From: Ailurus styani
Lineage: Eukaryota > Chordata > Mammalia > Carnivora > Ailuridae
Length of the DNA: 64,000 nucleotides
Reading direction: 5' to 3'
NCBI GenBank assembly: GCA_002007465.1
Contig: LNAC01000102.1
Coordinates: forward strand, 3,108,364-3,172,363
The translations under genes were made by a program, and so were the position numbers. A model generated the notes under the pieces. It was not told the DNA's origin. It saw nothing but the letters and a program-made list of their open reading frames with translations, and did not search any database. The number at the start of each line of letters is the position of its first letter. The first letter of the stretch is position 1. This document shows, one piece after another, positions 22,253-33,500 of this stretch.

Positions 22253-22419
22253 GCTTTTCTGAGCCTGAAACTTTCCCTGGACACGAGCAATGAATTTCTA
22301 GATTCCCCTTTATATGTGATTGCTTTTGGATGTGCTAATCTTCAACTGTCTGTTTCCCAAAGTAGAAAAAGAGAAAAATGAAGAAGGGGGAGAAAAAAAA
22401 AAACTGGCACCTTACCTTC

Positions 22420-22866
22420 AGATCCCCTGAAAGTTACTCCATCCAGGAGGGGAGAAGTTTGCAACCACGGTTGTAAAGGTTGCAACAGAATCTGCCCATC
22501 TCTGTGCCAGCACCGCCACACTCAGAAGCCTCAATCTGCCAGGCGAAAACAGACCCCCAATATTTGGAGGACAGGATCCTTCCTGCCCACCCTGACACCC
22601 GCAAGATACATGTAAAGTCCTTCGGGAGCACACGCATGGCTGCACGTGGTGGGCTGTGGCATAGGGGAAGATAGCTGTGGCCCCCCTTGGAACTGAACTG
22701 ACCAAAATTCAGTACAATTTACCATCCAAGCCTTTCCTGAAATATGGCAAGCTTTCAAGAGACTCCAGAGTTCCAAAGAAGTCCCATCAGACAGATGCTG
22801 CCACTGAAGGTTTGTCCTGGCAGAGAATCAGATTCCCAGAGCCTCCTACTCTATCTACCCTGTGAA
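22420..22866 (-). mobile_element. Probable L1 5' UTR segment
   Basis: On the minus strand it starts near gtagataga-gtaggaggctctggg, resembling the start of old L1 5' UTRs (aagatggcggagtaggag-like), and continues through a long GC-richer stretch with agttcagttccaagggg and atgcgtgtgctcccgaagg. This is among the most GC-rich sequence in the window. Assignment rests on partial recall of the family and is uncertain. The alternative is an LTR. Several overlapping frames here (61-95 codons) are likely chance. Confidence 0.35.
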
Positions 22867-23279
22867 CTCTTCGAGTGTCTGCTCTTAACTACTACACTCC
22901 TGTAGCTTTTTTTTTCCCCTCTTCTGGGCAAAGCTTACCAATTGGCCTTTTGATACACAGGATAGGTGAGGTAAAGGAATAACTGGACTTTCAAAATAAA
23001 TCAAACTCCGACTTGTCCCTGGGCTTGAGCGTTATGGTCAGTCTGGGAAGCATTGCGATTTCCCAGCCCATGCTCCTGCTGAACCAGGGCTTTGCCACCG
23101 TTCAGACAGACCTTGCTATGTCAAGGAAGAAGGGAGTTAACTTCATTTCCTCATTTTCCCTAAAAATTCCATTTACAGTCCTCAACTTCCTTTCAACATC
23201 ACACAGGAGTCTGGAAGATGAGGGAAAGGGGTCCCAAATGCTGAAGACCCTTCAGTGTGGCTCTGTTGCCTCTGTCTCC
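22867..23279. other. Unassigned sequence
   Basis: No gene or repeat family recognised. A 99-codon plus-strand frame begins at 23013 and runs into the L2 fragment. It has no recognisable domain. Confidence 0.4.
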
Positions 23280-23500
23280 TTGGACGTCCCTCTGTCTGCC
23301 TTCTCACCGTGACAGCTGCTGGCGCTGGCCTAAGCCAGCCCTTCCCCACTCTCTCTTTAATTACATTGTTTCCTAACCGCTTTCCTGCCTCCACTCCCTC
23401 CCCCTCTAACTGATCTTTTACCCTGGCACAAGTGGGATCCTCCAAAAACACATGTCTGATCATGTTACTCCTCTGTCTAAAAACCATGTGCTGGGGACAA
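23280..23500 (+). mobile_element. L2 LINE fragment
   Basis: cctaaccgctttcctgcctcc, then gggatcctccaaaaacac, then atgtctgatcatgttactcct, then ctgtctaaaaaccatgtgct follow the L2 order (atcttctaaaacacaaatctgatcatgtcac-type). The 145-codon minus-strand frame at 23182-23619 is antisense to it. Confidence 0.6.
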
Positions 23501-24204
23501 GAACACAGATATTCACCTGCTGTTGTCTTTGATCCCCACGAGCTGGACGCAGCCTGACCCTCCACCACTGAAGACACAGATAGGTGACATGTGGAGGGAT
23601 AGAGCCCACTGACAAGCACTTCACTGCTCTTAGAAGCAGAGAAACTGAGTTCTATGGAGCAGCATGCACAGATTTTTTTTTAAACTATGTTAAAGGAGAA
23701 GAATAAGAAGCAGAATGAGGCAAACAGAAATACGCCACATATGTATACTATCTATGTAGCATTCTTGAAAAACGTTTAACTTGAATCTAACCATAAGGAA
23801 ACAATCAGAAAAATTAAATATGTGGGCTTTCAACAAGATACCTGCCCTGTACTTTCCAAAGACTCAGTATTATGAAAAAAAAAAAAAAAGGCTGAAGATA
23901 GTTCTAGATTATATGCAACCAGAGAAAGAGGGCATGAACTTTCAACTGTAGTGTATGAGCTTTGAAGAGATTTCGGATCAGCACACACACACATACGCAT
24001 GCAGCTATGAAAGTATAATTAGGGAAATTAAAATGTGGGTATTTACTGGTTACTAATACTGTGTTAACATTCATATCTTTAGATGGGAAAACTGAGGACG
24101 AAAGGAAAAAATCAGAGTCATTCTGAACCAGCAGACATGATTATCCCAAAACTTTGCACTCAAATTTGGCTAGAAAATATATAAGCAGATAATGAAAACC
24201 TCCT
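23501..24204. other. Mostly unassigned, possible MIR remnant
   Basis: A run of 14-15 A lies at 23876-23890. 24072-24150 (gatgggaaaactgaggacgaa) resembles the core of a minus-strand MIR but is too short to call firmly. Otherwise nothing recognised. Confidence 0.35.
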
Positions 24205-24740
24205 GGGACCACGAGCATAGAATCCAAGTTCCTCAGCATCAACCATGAACCTTTCATGAGCTAGTACCTACCTACTGTTTCTGCTAACTTCTCCTATTCT
24301 CACCCCTCTGTCTAAACCCATGGGGAGCCAAAACAAGGAACAGTGATTCTTACTGGCTGGTATGCTCATTCATGGTTCTGTTGCTTTGTCCATGCTGCTT
24401 TCTCAGATGAAAATGTTATTCTCCTTTTGTTATACAGCATAATCCTATTCATTATCCACACTCAAGGGCTTATTAAAATGTTTCTGCTCCTTCTGTCATT
24501 TTTTGGAACTCTAATATAAACACACATACACACACGTGCACACACACACATCTTCCCCTTAATTATATCCTATACTCTGTAACTGTTATTTGTAATTTGA
24601 GTTTATGTCTTTCTCTCTACTCTAGATTAAAATTTCCTTAAGATGGAGGCTATGTTTTATTCTAGCTTGTTTTCCCCAAACTGAACACAACGACCCATTG
24701 GGCAGATGTTCAATAAATATTTGCTCAATAAATAAATGGA
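24205..24740 (+). mobile_element. L2 LINE 3' end
   Basis: Plus-strand L2 order: aatccaagttcctcagcatc, ctttcatgagctagtaccta, a ctgctttctcagatgaaaatg block, then ttccttaagatggaggctatg and the terminal ggcagatgttcaataaatatttg. An imperfect (CA)n at 24520-24551 interrupts it. Together with 23280 and 25270 it forms a local cluster of L2 pieces. Confidence 0.7.
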
Positions 24741-24904
24741 GGGAAGGAGAACATCTTGGTCTCCTTCTGTAGTCAGGAGGCTGACCAGAAAGGCGAACTG
24801 TTTCGCAAGGTCACCAAGCTAACAAGTGAGTCAGCACTAGCTAAATCCTAGAACAGAGCTCCCCGATACAGTGCATTATGTAATCATGCTGTCTTTACTC
24901 ATTT

Positions 24905-25030
24905 TCAACGTTCGCTGACTGCCCACGATGTGCTTGCAATTGTTCACAGATCTGGGGAAATAAAAAGATGAGTAAGACACAATTCCTATGCTCGAATGTC
25001 TTAAAATCTAGTACACCAATAAAACATATC
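24905..25030 (-). mobile_element. L2 LINE 3' end fragment
   Basis: Antisense L2 terminus: gctgactgcccacgatgtgct, then agatctggggaaataaaaag, then atgagtaagacacaattcct, then cttaaaatctagt. Opposite in orientation to the neighbouring L2 pieces. Confidence 0.6.
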
Positions 25031-25269
25031 ACATATTTATAATATTGCAGGTGATATCATGAAAGAAAAACAATAAAATGTTTGAGAGATTTAGAAGAGT
25101 GTAGGGTAGGAAAGTTTGAGAAAATATTTTCGTGGACCCTAAAAAATACACAGAATGAGAGGGAAAATACATGGAAAGATGGGGCAAGTGGGGGAAGAGA
25201 AAAGAAATAGTGAGTTAGATATCATAGAGACAAGAAACTGTGGTATAAAGCAGGTGAAGAAGAGGGAAT

Positions 25270-25740
25270 GGACGTCTTTCATCTTGTCCCTCCGACTCCA
25301 TTTCTGTAGCCATCACTGCCTTAAGTCTATGCTGGTTTATTGGTTCCTGTGCCTCTTATATTGGCTGCATCCCCTCTATCCAACACCCTTCAATTTATTT
25401 TCCACTCTACTGCATGAATTATCTTTCAAACACAAAAATATTAACTAATATTTTACTTAAGATTCGTAAAAGTCAATTTTCCCTTCAGTTTAAAAACTTT
25501 CACTTCAGTTAAAAAAATTTCACTTCAGTTTAAAACCACTTTGACTGGTTTGTAGAAACTTTCTCATGATTTCCCCATTCTTGTTTTGTAGCCTCAGCTC
25601 TTGCTTGTTTCTAACATGGACCTTATGTGTCAACCATACCAAGCTCTCAAATGTACCTGAACATCCTAAACTCATCCTTCCGTAATTAGTACATACTGCT
25701 CCCATCCACTGGCATGCCCCCTGTTCCCTCTCTTTTTCTT
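25270..25740 (+). mobile_element. L2 LINE fragment with internal tandem repeat
   Basis: ccctccgactccatttctgta, gccatcactgccttaagtct, caatttattttccactctact and atgaattatctttcaaacac match successive L2 blocks, with more L2-like sequence at 25560-25740. A 20-bp tandem triplication (25478-25537) sits in the middle. Confidence 0.6.
25478..25537. repeat. 20-bp unit repeated three times
   Basis: Three consecutive 20-bp units built on ttt-c(c/a)cttcagtt-taaaa at 25478-25497, 25498-25517 and 25518-25537, differing at a few bases. The unit is not itself simple sequence. Confidence 0.85.
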
Positions 25741-25754
25741 TGCTTTCCTAACTC

Positions 25755-25885
25755 ATTCTTTTTAAAAACAAATATTTACTGAACATTTACTATGTGCGAG
25801 ATGTAGCACTAGACGTAGAGGTCCAACTGAAAGCAAAATACTTGTCATTCCTTTCCTCGTGGAACTTGTGTACATTATCATCTAC
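25755..25885 (-). mobile_element. L2 LINE 3' end fragment
   Basis: Antisense L2 terminus in order: ctcattctttttaaaaacaaa, tatttactgaacatttactat, gtgcgagatgtagcactagac, cctttcctcgtggaacttgt. Head-to-tail opposite to the L2 at 25270. Confidence 0.65.
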
Positions 25886-26094
25886 AAATACGTTCTTGTC
25901 CCTTCAACTAAAAATTAGTGACCTCTCTTTTGTGTCCCCAATAACGCCTCATGTTTAAAATTTCTTTCTGCTTTCTGCATTATATCTGTTGCATCATAAT
26001 GATGTTTATTTTGTCTAGTATTGATGATACTCTGATATCCTTGAGGACAAAGATTGTGTCTTTTAAAAAAATATATTTGTTTTCCAAGTACCTT

Positions 26095-26113
26095 AAACAC
26101 ACACACACACAGG

Positions 26114-26144
<31 letters not shown>

Positions 26145-26147
26145 ATA
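26095..26147. repeat. (CA)n-(GC)n-(CA)n compound microsatellite
   Basis: A CA run, then ggcgcgcgcgc at 26111-26121, then another CA run to 26145. All of it alternates purine-pyrimidine, with CpG steps surviving in an otherwise CpG-poor region. Confidence 0.95.
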
Positions 26148-26214
26148 TAAATGTCCCTCAAGTGAATGAGTGAAAAAAATATTTCCAAATTCATTTGTAG
26201 ATTAATTTAGTTAT

Positions 26215-26335
26215 TCAATAGTTATCTATAAGGCACTCATTTTTCAATGTGAGGAGGATATAAAAGAGAATAAAATAGAAAGTACCATACTCGTGGAACT
26301 TGTACTCTATTGTGAACACCTTGAATTATCTTTTC
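26215..26335 (-). mobile_element. Possible L2 LINE 3' fragment
   Basis: gttatctataaggcactcat, then atataaaagagaataaaatag, then gtggaacttgtactctattg follow the antisense L2 end loosely. Low identity. Confidence 0.4.
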
Positions 26336-26439
26336 TAAAATTAAGTTAGCACCTACTAGTAGTCACCTACTCATGAATTCCCTGTTCTCCTTACTGACAG
26401 AAAGCTTTGTTTTCAGAGCAGCAATTTACCCACATAGAA

Positions 26440-26840
26440 ACTCCTTTGCCATTTCCCTTGAAGACCAGGGTGATCAATGTTATGTAAAGGGATGTTTTTG
26501 AGTGAGGTCTCCAAGAAAGCCCTGTAAAGGCTGACTCTGTTACCCCACATTGCCATTTACCGTCTCTCTCCCCCTTCTTTATTCCTGGGAACCAAATAAA
26601 ATGGCTGGAGCCACCATCTGGTTACCACAAGGATAGAAATCAAGGATGGTGGAGAAGAGAGATGGAAGGAAGCTGAGCTATTGATGTCATTCTGGAGCCG
26701 CTGAACTTTTTCTGGACTGCTTGCTTCCAGATTTGAGTGACAGAGAAATACCTTCCCATCTTGTTTAAGACACTGTTCTTCAGGTGATAGTACTAGCAAC
26801 TGAATTAAATTCCTAAAAAATACAGCAGACAATATGGAGC
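26440..26840 (+). mobile_element. MLT1-type (ERVL-MaLR) LTR
   Basis: Block order on the plus strand: tgaagaccagggtgatcaatg, caaataaaatggctggagcc, agagatggaaggaagctgag, gatgtcattctggagccgctg, cttgcttccagatttgagtga, cttgtttaagacactgttct, ctagcaactgaattaaattcc. This matches an MLT1 LTR 3' half. The 153-codon minus-strand frame at 26557-27018 is antisense to this LTR and the adjacent L2. Confidence 0.6.
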
Positions 26841-26849
26841 TATTAATAG

Positions 26850-27415
26850 ATTTGAGAAGGACTGACTGAGAAACCAGATGGGAGACTAGAATGATACTGC
26901 AAGTGAAAGACAACTTGATGGTTTTAAAGTGGTATAGTGGAAGGTAGTGAAGAAAGCAGGTACAAAGGATATTCCAGATTTTATCTGAGAAACCAGCCAA
27001 GGGAGAAATCAAAAACAAGATGATGAAGGGAGCTAAGGGGGTTGCCTATAGGCTAGAAACACTGTCAGATGGGAATATTGAGGGGAATTTTATTTGGTAA
27101 GACAGAATCGAAGTCATTTTGGGTAAACTGGTATTGGGAGGCCAATAAGATATCCATGAGGTGATGTCTGTGAGAGTCAAAGGCAGTTGGGAGTGAAGTT
27201 CACAGAGAGGTCTGGGTTCAAGATTAACATTTAATACACATACAGACATCACAGGAATGTTCAGTGTTGCCACGGGAGAGTGAAAAAGACAGGAAGAGAG
27301 GACCAAGCACTGGTCCTTGAGGAGAAACAAGCACCAAAGCAACAGGAAGAGGAGCCAGAGATATCCTTTTTGACCAAAGAACCTGAAGAACTCAGTGTCA
27401 TGTAACAAAACCAAA
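26850..27415 (-). mobile_element. L2 LINE fragment
   Basis: Antisense L2 blocks: gaaaccagccaagggagaaatc, a ccatgaggtgatgtctgtgag block, ggcagttgggagtgaagttca, cagagaggtctgggttcaag, gggagagtgaaaaagacagg, gaggaccaagcactggtcct. These appear in the order expected for minus-strand L2 and cover about 560 bp, the longest L2 piece here apart from 61690. The 141-codon minus-strand frame lies inside it. Confidence 0.6.
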
Positions 27416-28575
27416 CCAAACAAAAAAGTGGTGTTATGTGTGCCTGTGTACCCTTCAGTAAACTTGATCATGTTTAGATTGGAGGCTCTTTGAAGATAAA
27501 AGATAAAGACTCCAGCTTAAGAAATATTTTTAATCATCAAATTTCCAAGCAAAATCTAGTATGTAGTTGTCACTGAAAGTTTTGATATTTTAGTTTCTGT
27601 TGATTCACTCAGGACAGGGCAAGTCTCCATGCTTTGCAGACAACCAGGCGCTTTTGGGTATTTTCAGACTGCTGATGCTGAACTTTGCATGTAACTTGCT
27701 CTACTCTTTGGGATACTTTAGAAGTGAAGTATAAATATTTAAAGAGGAAAGGGTTATTACTGTGTTTTCTTTGATTGATATAGGTGAGGAAGGAAAACCT
27801 GACCATTTAAAGATATTCTACATGTTCTGCCTTTAAATCAACTGAAATAACTTCAACTCCAATCACCTCCCAGTTGTTCTGGTAATCAGTCTTTTTTAAG
27901 GTGACATCTGATGTTACATAGATTCTACATTATTATTTTAATATGTGGTGAGATTCTGAGAAAAACAGCTTCTCCCTGCATACCTGCAAGAAATCAGTAA
28001 ATGGTCAGAATAAGCAGACTGCTATAAACATGGACTACCATTAGTCAGAACAAGTTCCCTCAATTTGTAGATAGGAGAGATCTTCCTCTAAAATGATAAC
28101 GAACTGGAAGTGACATTTTTCCTGCCTTTTACTGTAAAGGATAACAATGGCAGACCCCAGAGTATATATGCACTTATTAGCCTTAGAAAGCTTGAAAACC
28201 TGCAAAGATTGCACTTGACAGAGGTTCCCATGATTTCCACATCATAATCTATCCTCCTTTAGAACCCTAATCTGGTTTTGTCCAGGGCTGCCACCTCCCA
28301 AGCCCCTTGGTGCTTCCACTGAGTTGTTTCTGTCATTTTACATGTCTGTGTCCTCCAGAATCCCTGAACATTAGTGCTATTCTAATCTCTATTAAGGAGA
28401 AAAGAATACATGAAAATATGAAGATTTCATCTATACAACGGAGAGGCCACTGTGTTTTGCTTACATTTTTTTGCGAACCTCTTGAGGAGCAGTAATGTAA
28501 TTACTGGGAAATATTTTTTGATCTTTAACTTCAATTTTCCTGTATCTAGTAGAGTTACTTGGCATTTATTCATTC
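27416..28575. other. Unassigned sequence, repeat-free by eye
   Basis: Nothing recognised. It begins a roughly 10-kb stretch with few transposable elements. Confidence 0.45.
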
Positions 28576-28785
28576 CTATAAAGCAGAAGTTAAGAGCCCA
28601 GGACTAGGTTCAAATCTCTCTTCTGATTACTGGCTGTGTGACCTTAGGCAAGTCACTTTATCAGCTTGGACTTCTGTTTTCTTAGTCACACCATGGAGAC
28701 AAACCTCTGGACTACGAGCTTTAGAAGAATCAATATATGTAATGCCCTTTGTAAAGGCAGTCCCTGGATCGCAATAAACCTTCAC
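28576..28785 (+). mobile_element. MIR SINE
   Basis: Full MIR order: gcagaagttaagagcccagg, aggttcaaatctctcttctg, ggctgtgtgaccttaggcaa, gtcactttatcagcttggact, then a diverged 3' half ending ctggatcgcaataaacc. The 72-codon frame within it is chance. Confidence 0.82.
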
Positions 28786-28809
28786 AACATTTTAGCAATT
28801 GTTTTTTTA

Positions 28810-28912
28810 AATATTTATTAAGTGATTTCTACTCATGGAGCACATATATATTTTGCTGTGGGAAATAGAAAGAAAAAAGCTGGTCAGCTCCTGGTCATGA
28901 GGACTGTGTTAT
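28810..28912 (-). mobile_element. Possible L2 LINE 3' fragment
   Basis: aaatatttattaagtgatttc, then ttgctgtgggaaatagaaag, then gctcctggtcatgaggact fits antisense L2 3' end with moderate divergence. Confidence 0.4.
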
Positions 28913-30394
28913 GAGAGTGATGTCTCTTCTGAAATACTCCATATCTGAAATTCTAAGCCATACGTTACATATCATTTAAAATCCAAAACGAATACCTGCA
29001 TAGAAAATAAAGTGTGAGACTATCCTGTTCATCTCGAGTAGAAGAATCTCAAACCTGAATATTTATTTCACTGGCATGTGATTTAAAGTTGTTTCTGTTG
29101 GTTTTTATTTTTCACCTTTCTGATAGTTCCAAAAGAAGGTACTATTGCCAGTAAATGAGGCCACATGCTGCTGGTTTGCAGGCTATCATCTTTATAGCCC
29201 TTAAGAAAGGCAAACGTTGATATGTCTTTATACAAATATTTAAGTGAGAATTGCCAATTACTCACAGCTCTTTCTCAGCCTATTCAGTGTTACATTTTGC
29301 GGGGGGGGGGGGAAGCCTCAGCAGATCTCTGGATAGCTCCAATACACTGATTTGAAAGAAAATGGTTTCCATTGGAATTTTATTAAGTCAAACTGGGACA
29401 AGCTGAATACAAATAGGAAATGCTAGGAAATGGTATGAAAAATAAAGTCTGAACATGCTCAGTCAGTATATTTTTAAAATTATATCTACTTTAAGTCCAC
29501 AATTTCCTGTAGTCTTTACGAAGATTTCAAAGAGAGTATTTAAATGCATGTTCTTTTCAATCTGAAAATTAGCATGCGATGCAGTAGATGAAAAATCATT
29601 TTCTTTCTTCACGTGGTATATTCAAACTGCTTTTATTTGCAATAAAATTAGGATGAATACTTACCTTCCATGTTTCAACTCAAATAATTTTCAATATATG
29701 ATGATGAGCTCAGTATCCATGAGCTGTGGCCAGAGATTTCTCTTTATATTGCAAATGTGTAGACATAATGTTTCAAAGTCAGGAAATTCTTGAACTTTTA
29801 TGGTTTTTGTTCATAGCAGTTAGATACCCTCTGAGAAATAAGTCTATAAAAGAATACCAGGACTGCAAAAGCAAAAGTAAACGGCCCTCTATGCCACTTG
29901 TAATACATAAATTTGTAAATAAACCAAACAAATGAATTTTGGGAAAATAGATGATTTAAAGCATTAATGGAAAATGATATATTTATTCAATCTTTTGACT
30001 GAGCATACAGTACGCTAGTAGGTTTCAGGTGCCAAAAATAAAATGGCAAGTAAGACAAGAACTCATGCTCCTGGAAATTAGAATCATAATGACAGTAATG
30101 TCTAAAAATCTTCTGGGTACATACACTTAGATGAGTTAAGATGCCTAAGGGTATCTCCATGCTGGAGGGGAGAATGATCTTAGAGTCGTTTCCACTTTAT
30201 TATTTTGGTGCTTTGAATAAGCTGTGGGTCTTTCTATATAAAGAAAAATATCAACTAATAACACTGTATTTCTGCCTTTAGATTTACAATATCTGCCTAC
30301 AGAAAGCATACACAATGAAATGTTATAGTCATAATATTTTCAGACATTATTTACGCCTGTATATGTAATGATGATTTTAATCTAATTAAAAAGA
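28913..30394. other. Mostly unassigned, 12-G run and an L2-like remnant
   Basis: A homopolymer of 12 G lies at 29301-29312. 30000-30080 (gtaggtttcaggtgccaaaa; aagacaagaactcatgctcc) resembles an L2 3' end on the minus strand. The rest is AT-rich with no family recognised. Confidence 0.4.
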
Positions 30395-30405
30395 GTAAGT
30401 TCTGG

Positions 30406-30537
30406 GGTACCTGACTGGCTCAGTGGGTAGAGTATGCTACTCTTGACCTCAAGGTCCTGAGTTCAAGTCCCACGGTGGGTGGGGAGCCTGCTTAATTTAA
30501 ATAAATAAATAAATAAATAAATAAAAATAAAAATAAG
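30406..30537 (+). mobile_element. Short CAN SINE (tRNA-head type) with AAAT tail
   Basis: The head ggggtacctgactggctcag plus tgggtagagtatgctactc carries A-box-like and B-box-like (gagttcaagtcccac) pol III promoter motifs. It lacks the CT-rich domain of the other copies and passes directly from gggagcctgctt to (AAAT)n. A perfect 11-bp duplication gtaagttctgg flanks it (30395-30405 and 30538-30548). It is the only SINE between 19.1 and 42.8 kb. Confidence 0.93.
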
Positions 30538-30548
30538 GTAAGTTCTGG

Positions 30549-33500
30549 CATAATGACAATAGCTTCATTTAATGTCTGTTCACAACTGAAACTAAAGAAG
30601 TGACATGGTTACTATAAATACAGAGGGTAATTATATAAGGGCTAGTGATTTAAATGCAGATGTGATGGCTGGAACTGTAGCAGTTTTTTGGGACCAGGGA
30701 GCAACAGTTCTGATGAAGAGCAAACATGGTGAAAGTGGTAGAAATAAATAAACTCATATTTGTTTAACTCACTATCAGATGGGCATTTTCTTATTTGCAG
30801 CTGAAGGCATTCTTCAGCTAACATGAGCGAAACACCAGACTTGGATGAAGAATGTCTCAGACCTTGACGCGGAGGCTATTTAATATAATGGTAACATGCC
30901 TACAGTGGGGCCATGGTCTGCCTGAAAGAGAGTAACCAGCTACTTATCCCACGGGAGAGCCAGACTGGATGTGGGGATCTGCAGGAGGCACAGAAAACAA
31001 TGAGTGGGTTTTGCAAACATAGTAAGAGCAGCAATTTGCTGAAAGAAATAACTCCGAGAGAAGGCTTCACCTGGGATGAAGGTTGAAACATAAGGGGAAG
31101 GGGTGAATCCCGCGGCAGTGGTAATTCCTCAATCCCCGTTTCATCTCCATGCTCTGGAAACCCAGCTGTTGATTAACTAATCAAGCTTTACTTTCCTTTA
31201 CATGCATTCATTTCTTCCTGGTATTAATTTGTATGCAGCACTGATTGCATTAAGCAATGAACCTTCAAGCAGTAAGCATTATTTTCTACCTTGGAAAGAA
31301 TAAAATTAATTAACACCTTTGGCATTTGAAGACTATAAAAACTTGCCTAAGGTCAAAAAATGAGCACTCGTGGGTCTTTATTAGCAACTTTTTGCTTAGT
31401 CCACTGGGTACCTGTAGGTCTATTTTTGTCAGAATTCTTAAAGAAATAAATTATTTATATCCTAATTATGGAAAGTTATTATTTCAACTCGTTGTTAAAA
31501 ATGGCCACAGGAAATATATCAACCTGTGAAGTAAAACTGTAGTCATTGGTCATAGCAAGATAAAAGTTGTTTTTTTTTTTTTAATTTTTTTAAAGAAAAA
31601 AAAAGATGATGGCGTTTAGGAAAGATATAGATACAAGATATAACAACAACAACAACAACAAAAAACACCAGGAAAATAAGATACTAAAAATATAGAATAC
31701 TGCATTCTAGGGTGAATTTTAGAAAAAAAAAATAGCAGCCTAAGAAAGAAACCTTAGCAAATGTCTCTCTAGGTCATCCTTACAAAGCAAACATTGAAGG
31801 CTTAAAGGTTTTGTAAATTGTTTCCAGCTACAGGACTTAAAGGAGTTTGACTTCTCTAAGAATCAAGAATGTTGCAAATATGATACAATCCCTAAAAGGA
31901 TATATATTGTGATGCAAAATCCCTCTTCCAGGAATATCGCCAACGATTTTGCTTTTCCCTAGAAATGTAGCAAGGTAAAATCAATTCCCAGTCTCCGGTT
32001 TATTATTGATTTTTCTTTGTTCGACATATAAACTTTCCTGTTAAGAGCTCTTCGGAATGGCCAGGAATTCAGTGAAGGGGACAACAATGTAATGTATCTA
32101 TTCAAAAAAGTTTCCATTAGAATTCAAGACACAATTCCGTTTGAGAACAATACTATATTGCTAGGCACCATACTTTCTTCTCCTTTCAGCACATTTAGCG
32201 AAAGGAGCAAAGGTAGGATTAAATAAAAGGTAGAGTAGGATCCTAAACAACCTGTAACTCACTGCCAATTAATCTGAAAGTCAAGAAAACAGAGCTTCCT
32301 TTCACAGCATCAGCCAACCTGAAATGTTCTGCAGGCTGGTACTAGTTGACTTCATCTGTATGCCTTAGTCATTAAAAAAGAATAATAATAATAATTCTAT
32401 TTTATATAAGTGCTAAATTGTAAAGATACATTTTATGATTTCGGGAAAATGAACTGAACTCCTTGCAATTTATAAAGGATGTGTATAATGACTTTCCATT
32501 AAAAAAGCAGTTGATTGTATTGTTATTTGTAAATAGCAGGAAAATGCAAATAAAACCAAAGTTCAAAAAACAGCAACTGGCTAAATAAAATGCACAGAGT
32601 GAAATAATTTAAATGCAGTATTTAAAATGTTTAATGTAGAGCCTATTTATTGGTTAGAAAGGATGTATGCTGTATTTTAGGTAAAAAAAAATCAGGTTTT
32701 ATGTCAGGAAAATCCCTTTTCTTTTTTAATAAAAGAGAGAGGTTGATTGTGTATGTGGAGTTTCTGCATTCTTAAAATACACAGAGAAAAAGGTATAGAA
32801 GGATATACAATTATAACAATACTAACATTAAGTTGTGAGATCTTTTAGCAGATTTTTATTTTCTTCTTTCTGTTTTGCTTTTGGCTTTGATAAAGAGAAG
32901 TAAAAATGCTATTTAAAACAGAAACACTGATAGTGCAGAACTCAAATTCAGAGAGAAATTAGAAGTTTCTCCACCCTCATCTTCTACCTAGTATTGCAGA
33001 ACGCCTTCTGCCATATGCTTACCGTTAGATAACTCAGCCGTTAGTCCAATGCCTCTAGGCAAACGTAGCTCACTTAAGTTTTAGGCAGGCTGAATGGAAA
33101 GCTTCAATCATGAGAAATGTCTTTTATTTTTTAAATTCAACTCTCCCTGCTTATGACTTCTCTTTGGCTCTCCTAGTTCTTTCTAAGTAGAAAGTGGGTT
33201 GAACCAGGCTTATTCCTTCTTCTAAAAATCAGGCTTCCCAGTATTTATGGACTGTTTTGTACTCCAAGTCTTTTTTCTTTTTTCCCCACGTCTCTTTAAG
33301 CTCTTAGCACAGGCAGATGTTGAAGGGTGTGGAAGAGCAGGGAGGTCAAGCACTCAAGAATGTAGCCCAAGCAGACCTCTATTCTGAACAAGGAGCCTGG
33401 GGCTCCTCTTGCAAGTACCCCATTTTCTACAAGTGGTTCTCCTAGGGGCTCCACCACAGGAGAATGGAAGTTAGGTGGGACGCACCCTATGTGAGGGAAG

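Noticed and set aside
22434..22776. Cluster of overlapping frames in GC-richer sequence as an exon
   Set aside because: Frames overlap on both strands with no domain; the sequence is better explained as an old L1 5' UTR or LTR.
23182..23619. 145-codon minus-strand frame with Arg/Gln-rich stretch
   Set aside because: Antisense to an L2 fragment and without any recognisable domain.
25478..25537. CRISPR-like direct repeats
   Set aside because: Adjacent 20-bp units with no spacers in a mammalian L2; a small minisatellite.
26557..27471. 153- and 141-codon minus-strand frames in sequence
   Set aside because: They lie antisense to an MLT1-type LTR and within an L2 fragment; no domain, no gene-like context.
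30406..30490. Possible functional tRNA gene (A-box and B-box present)
   Set aside because: It is the tRNA-derived head of a CAN SINE with a target duplication and AAAT tail; the cloverleaf is degenerate.
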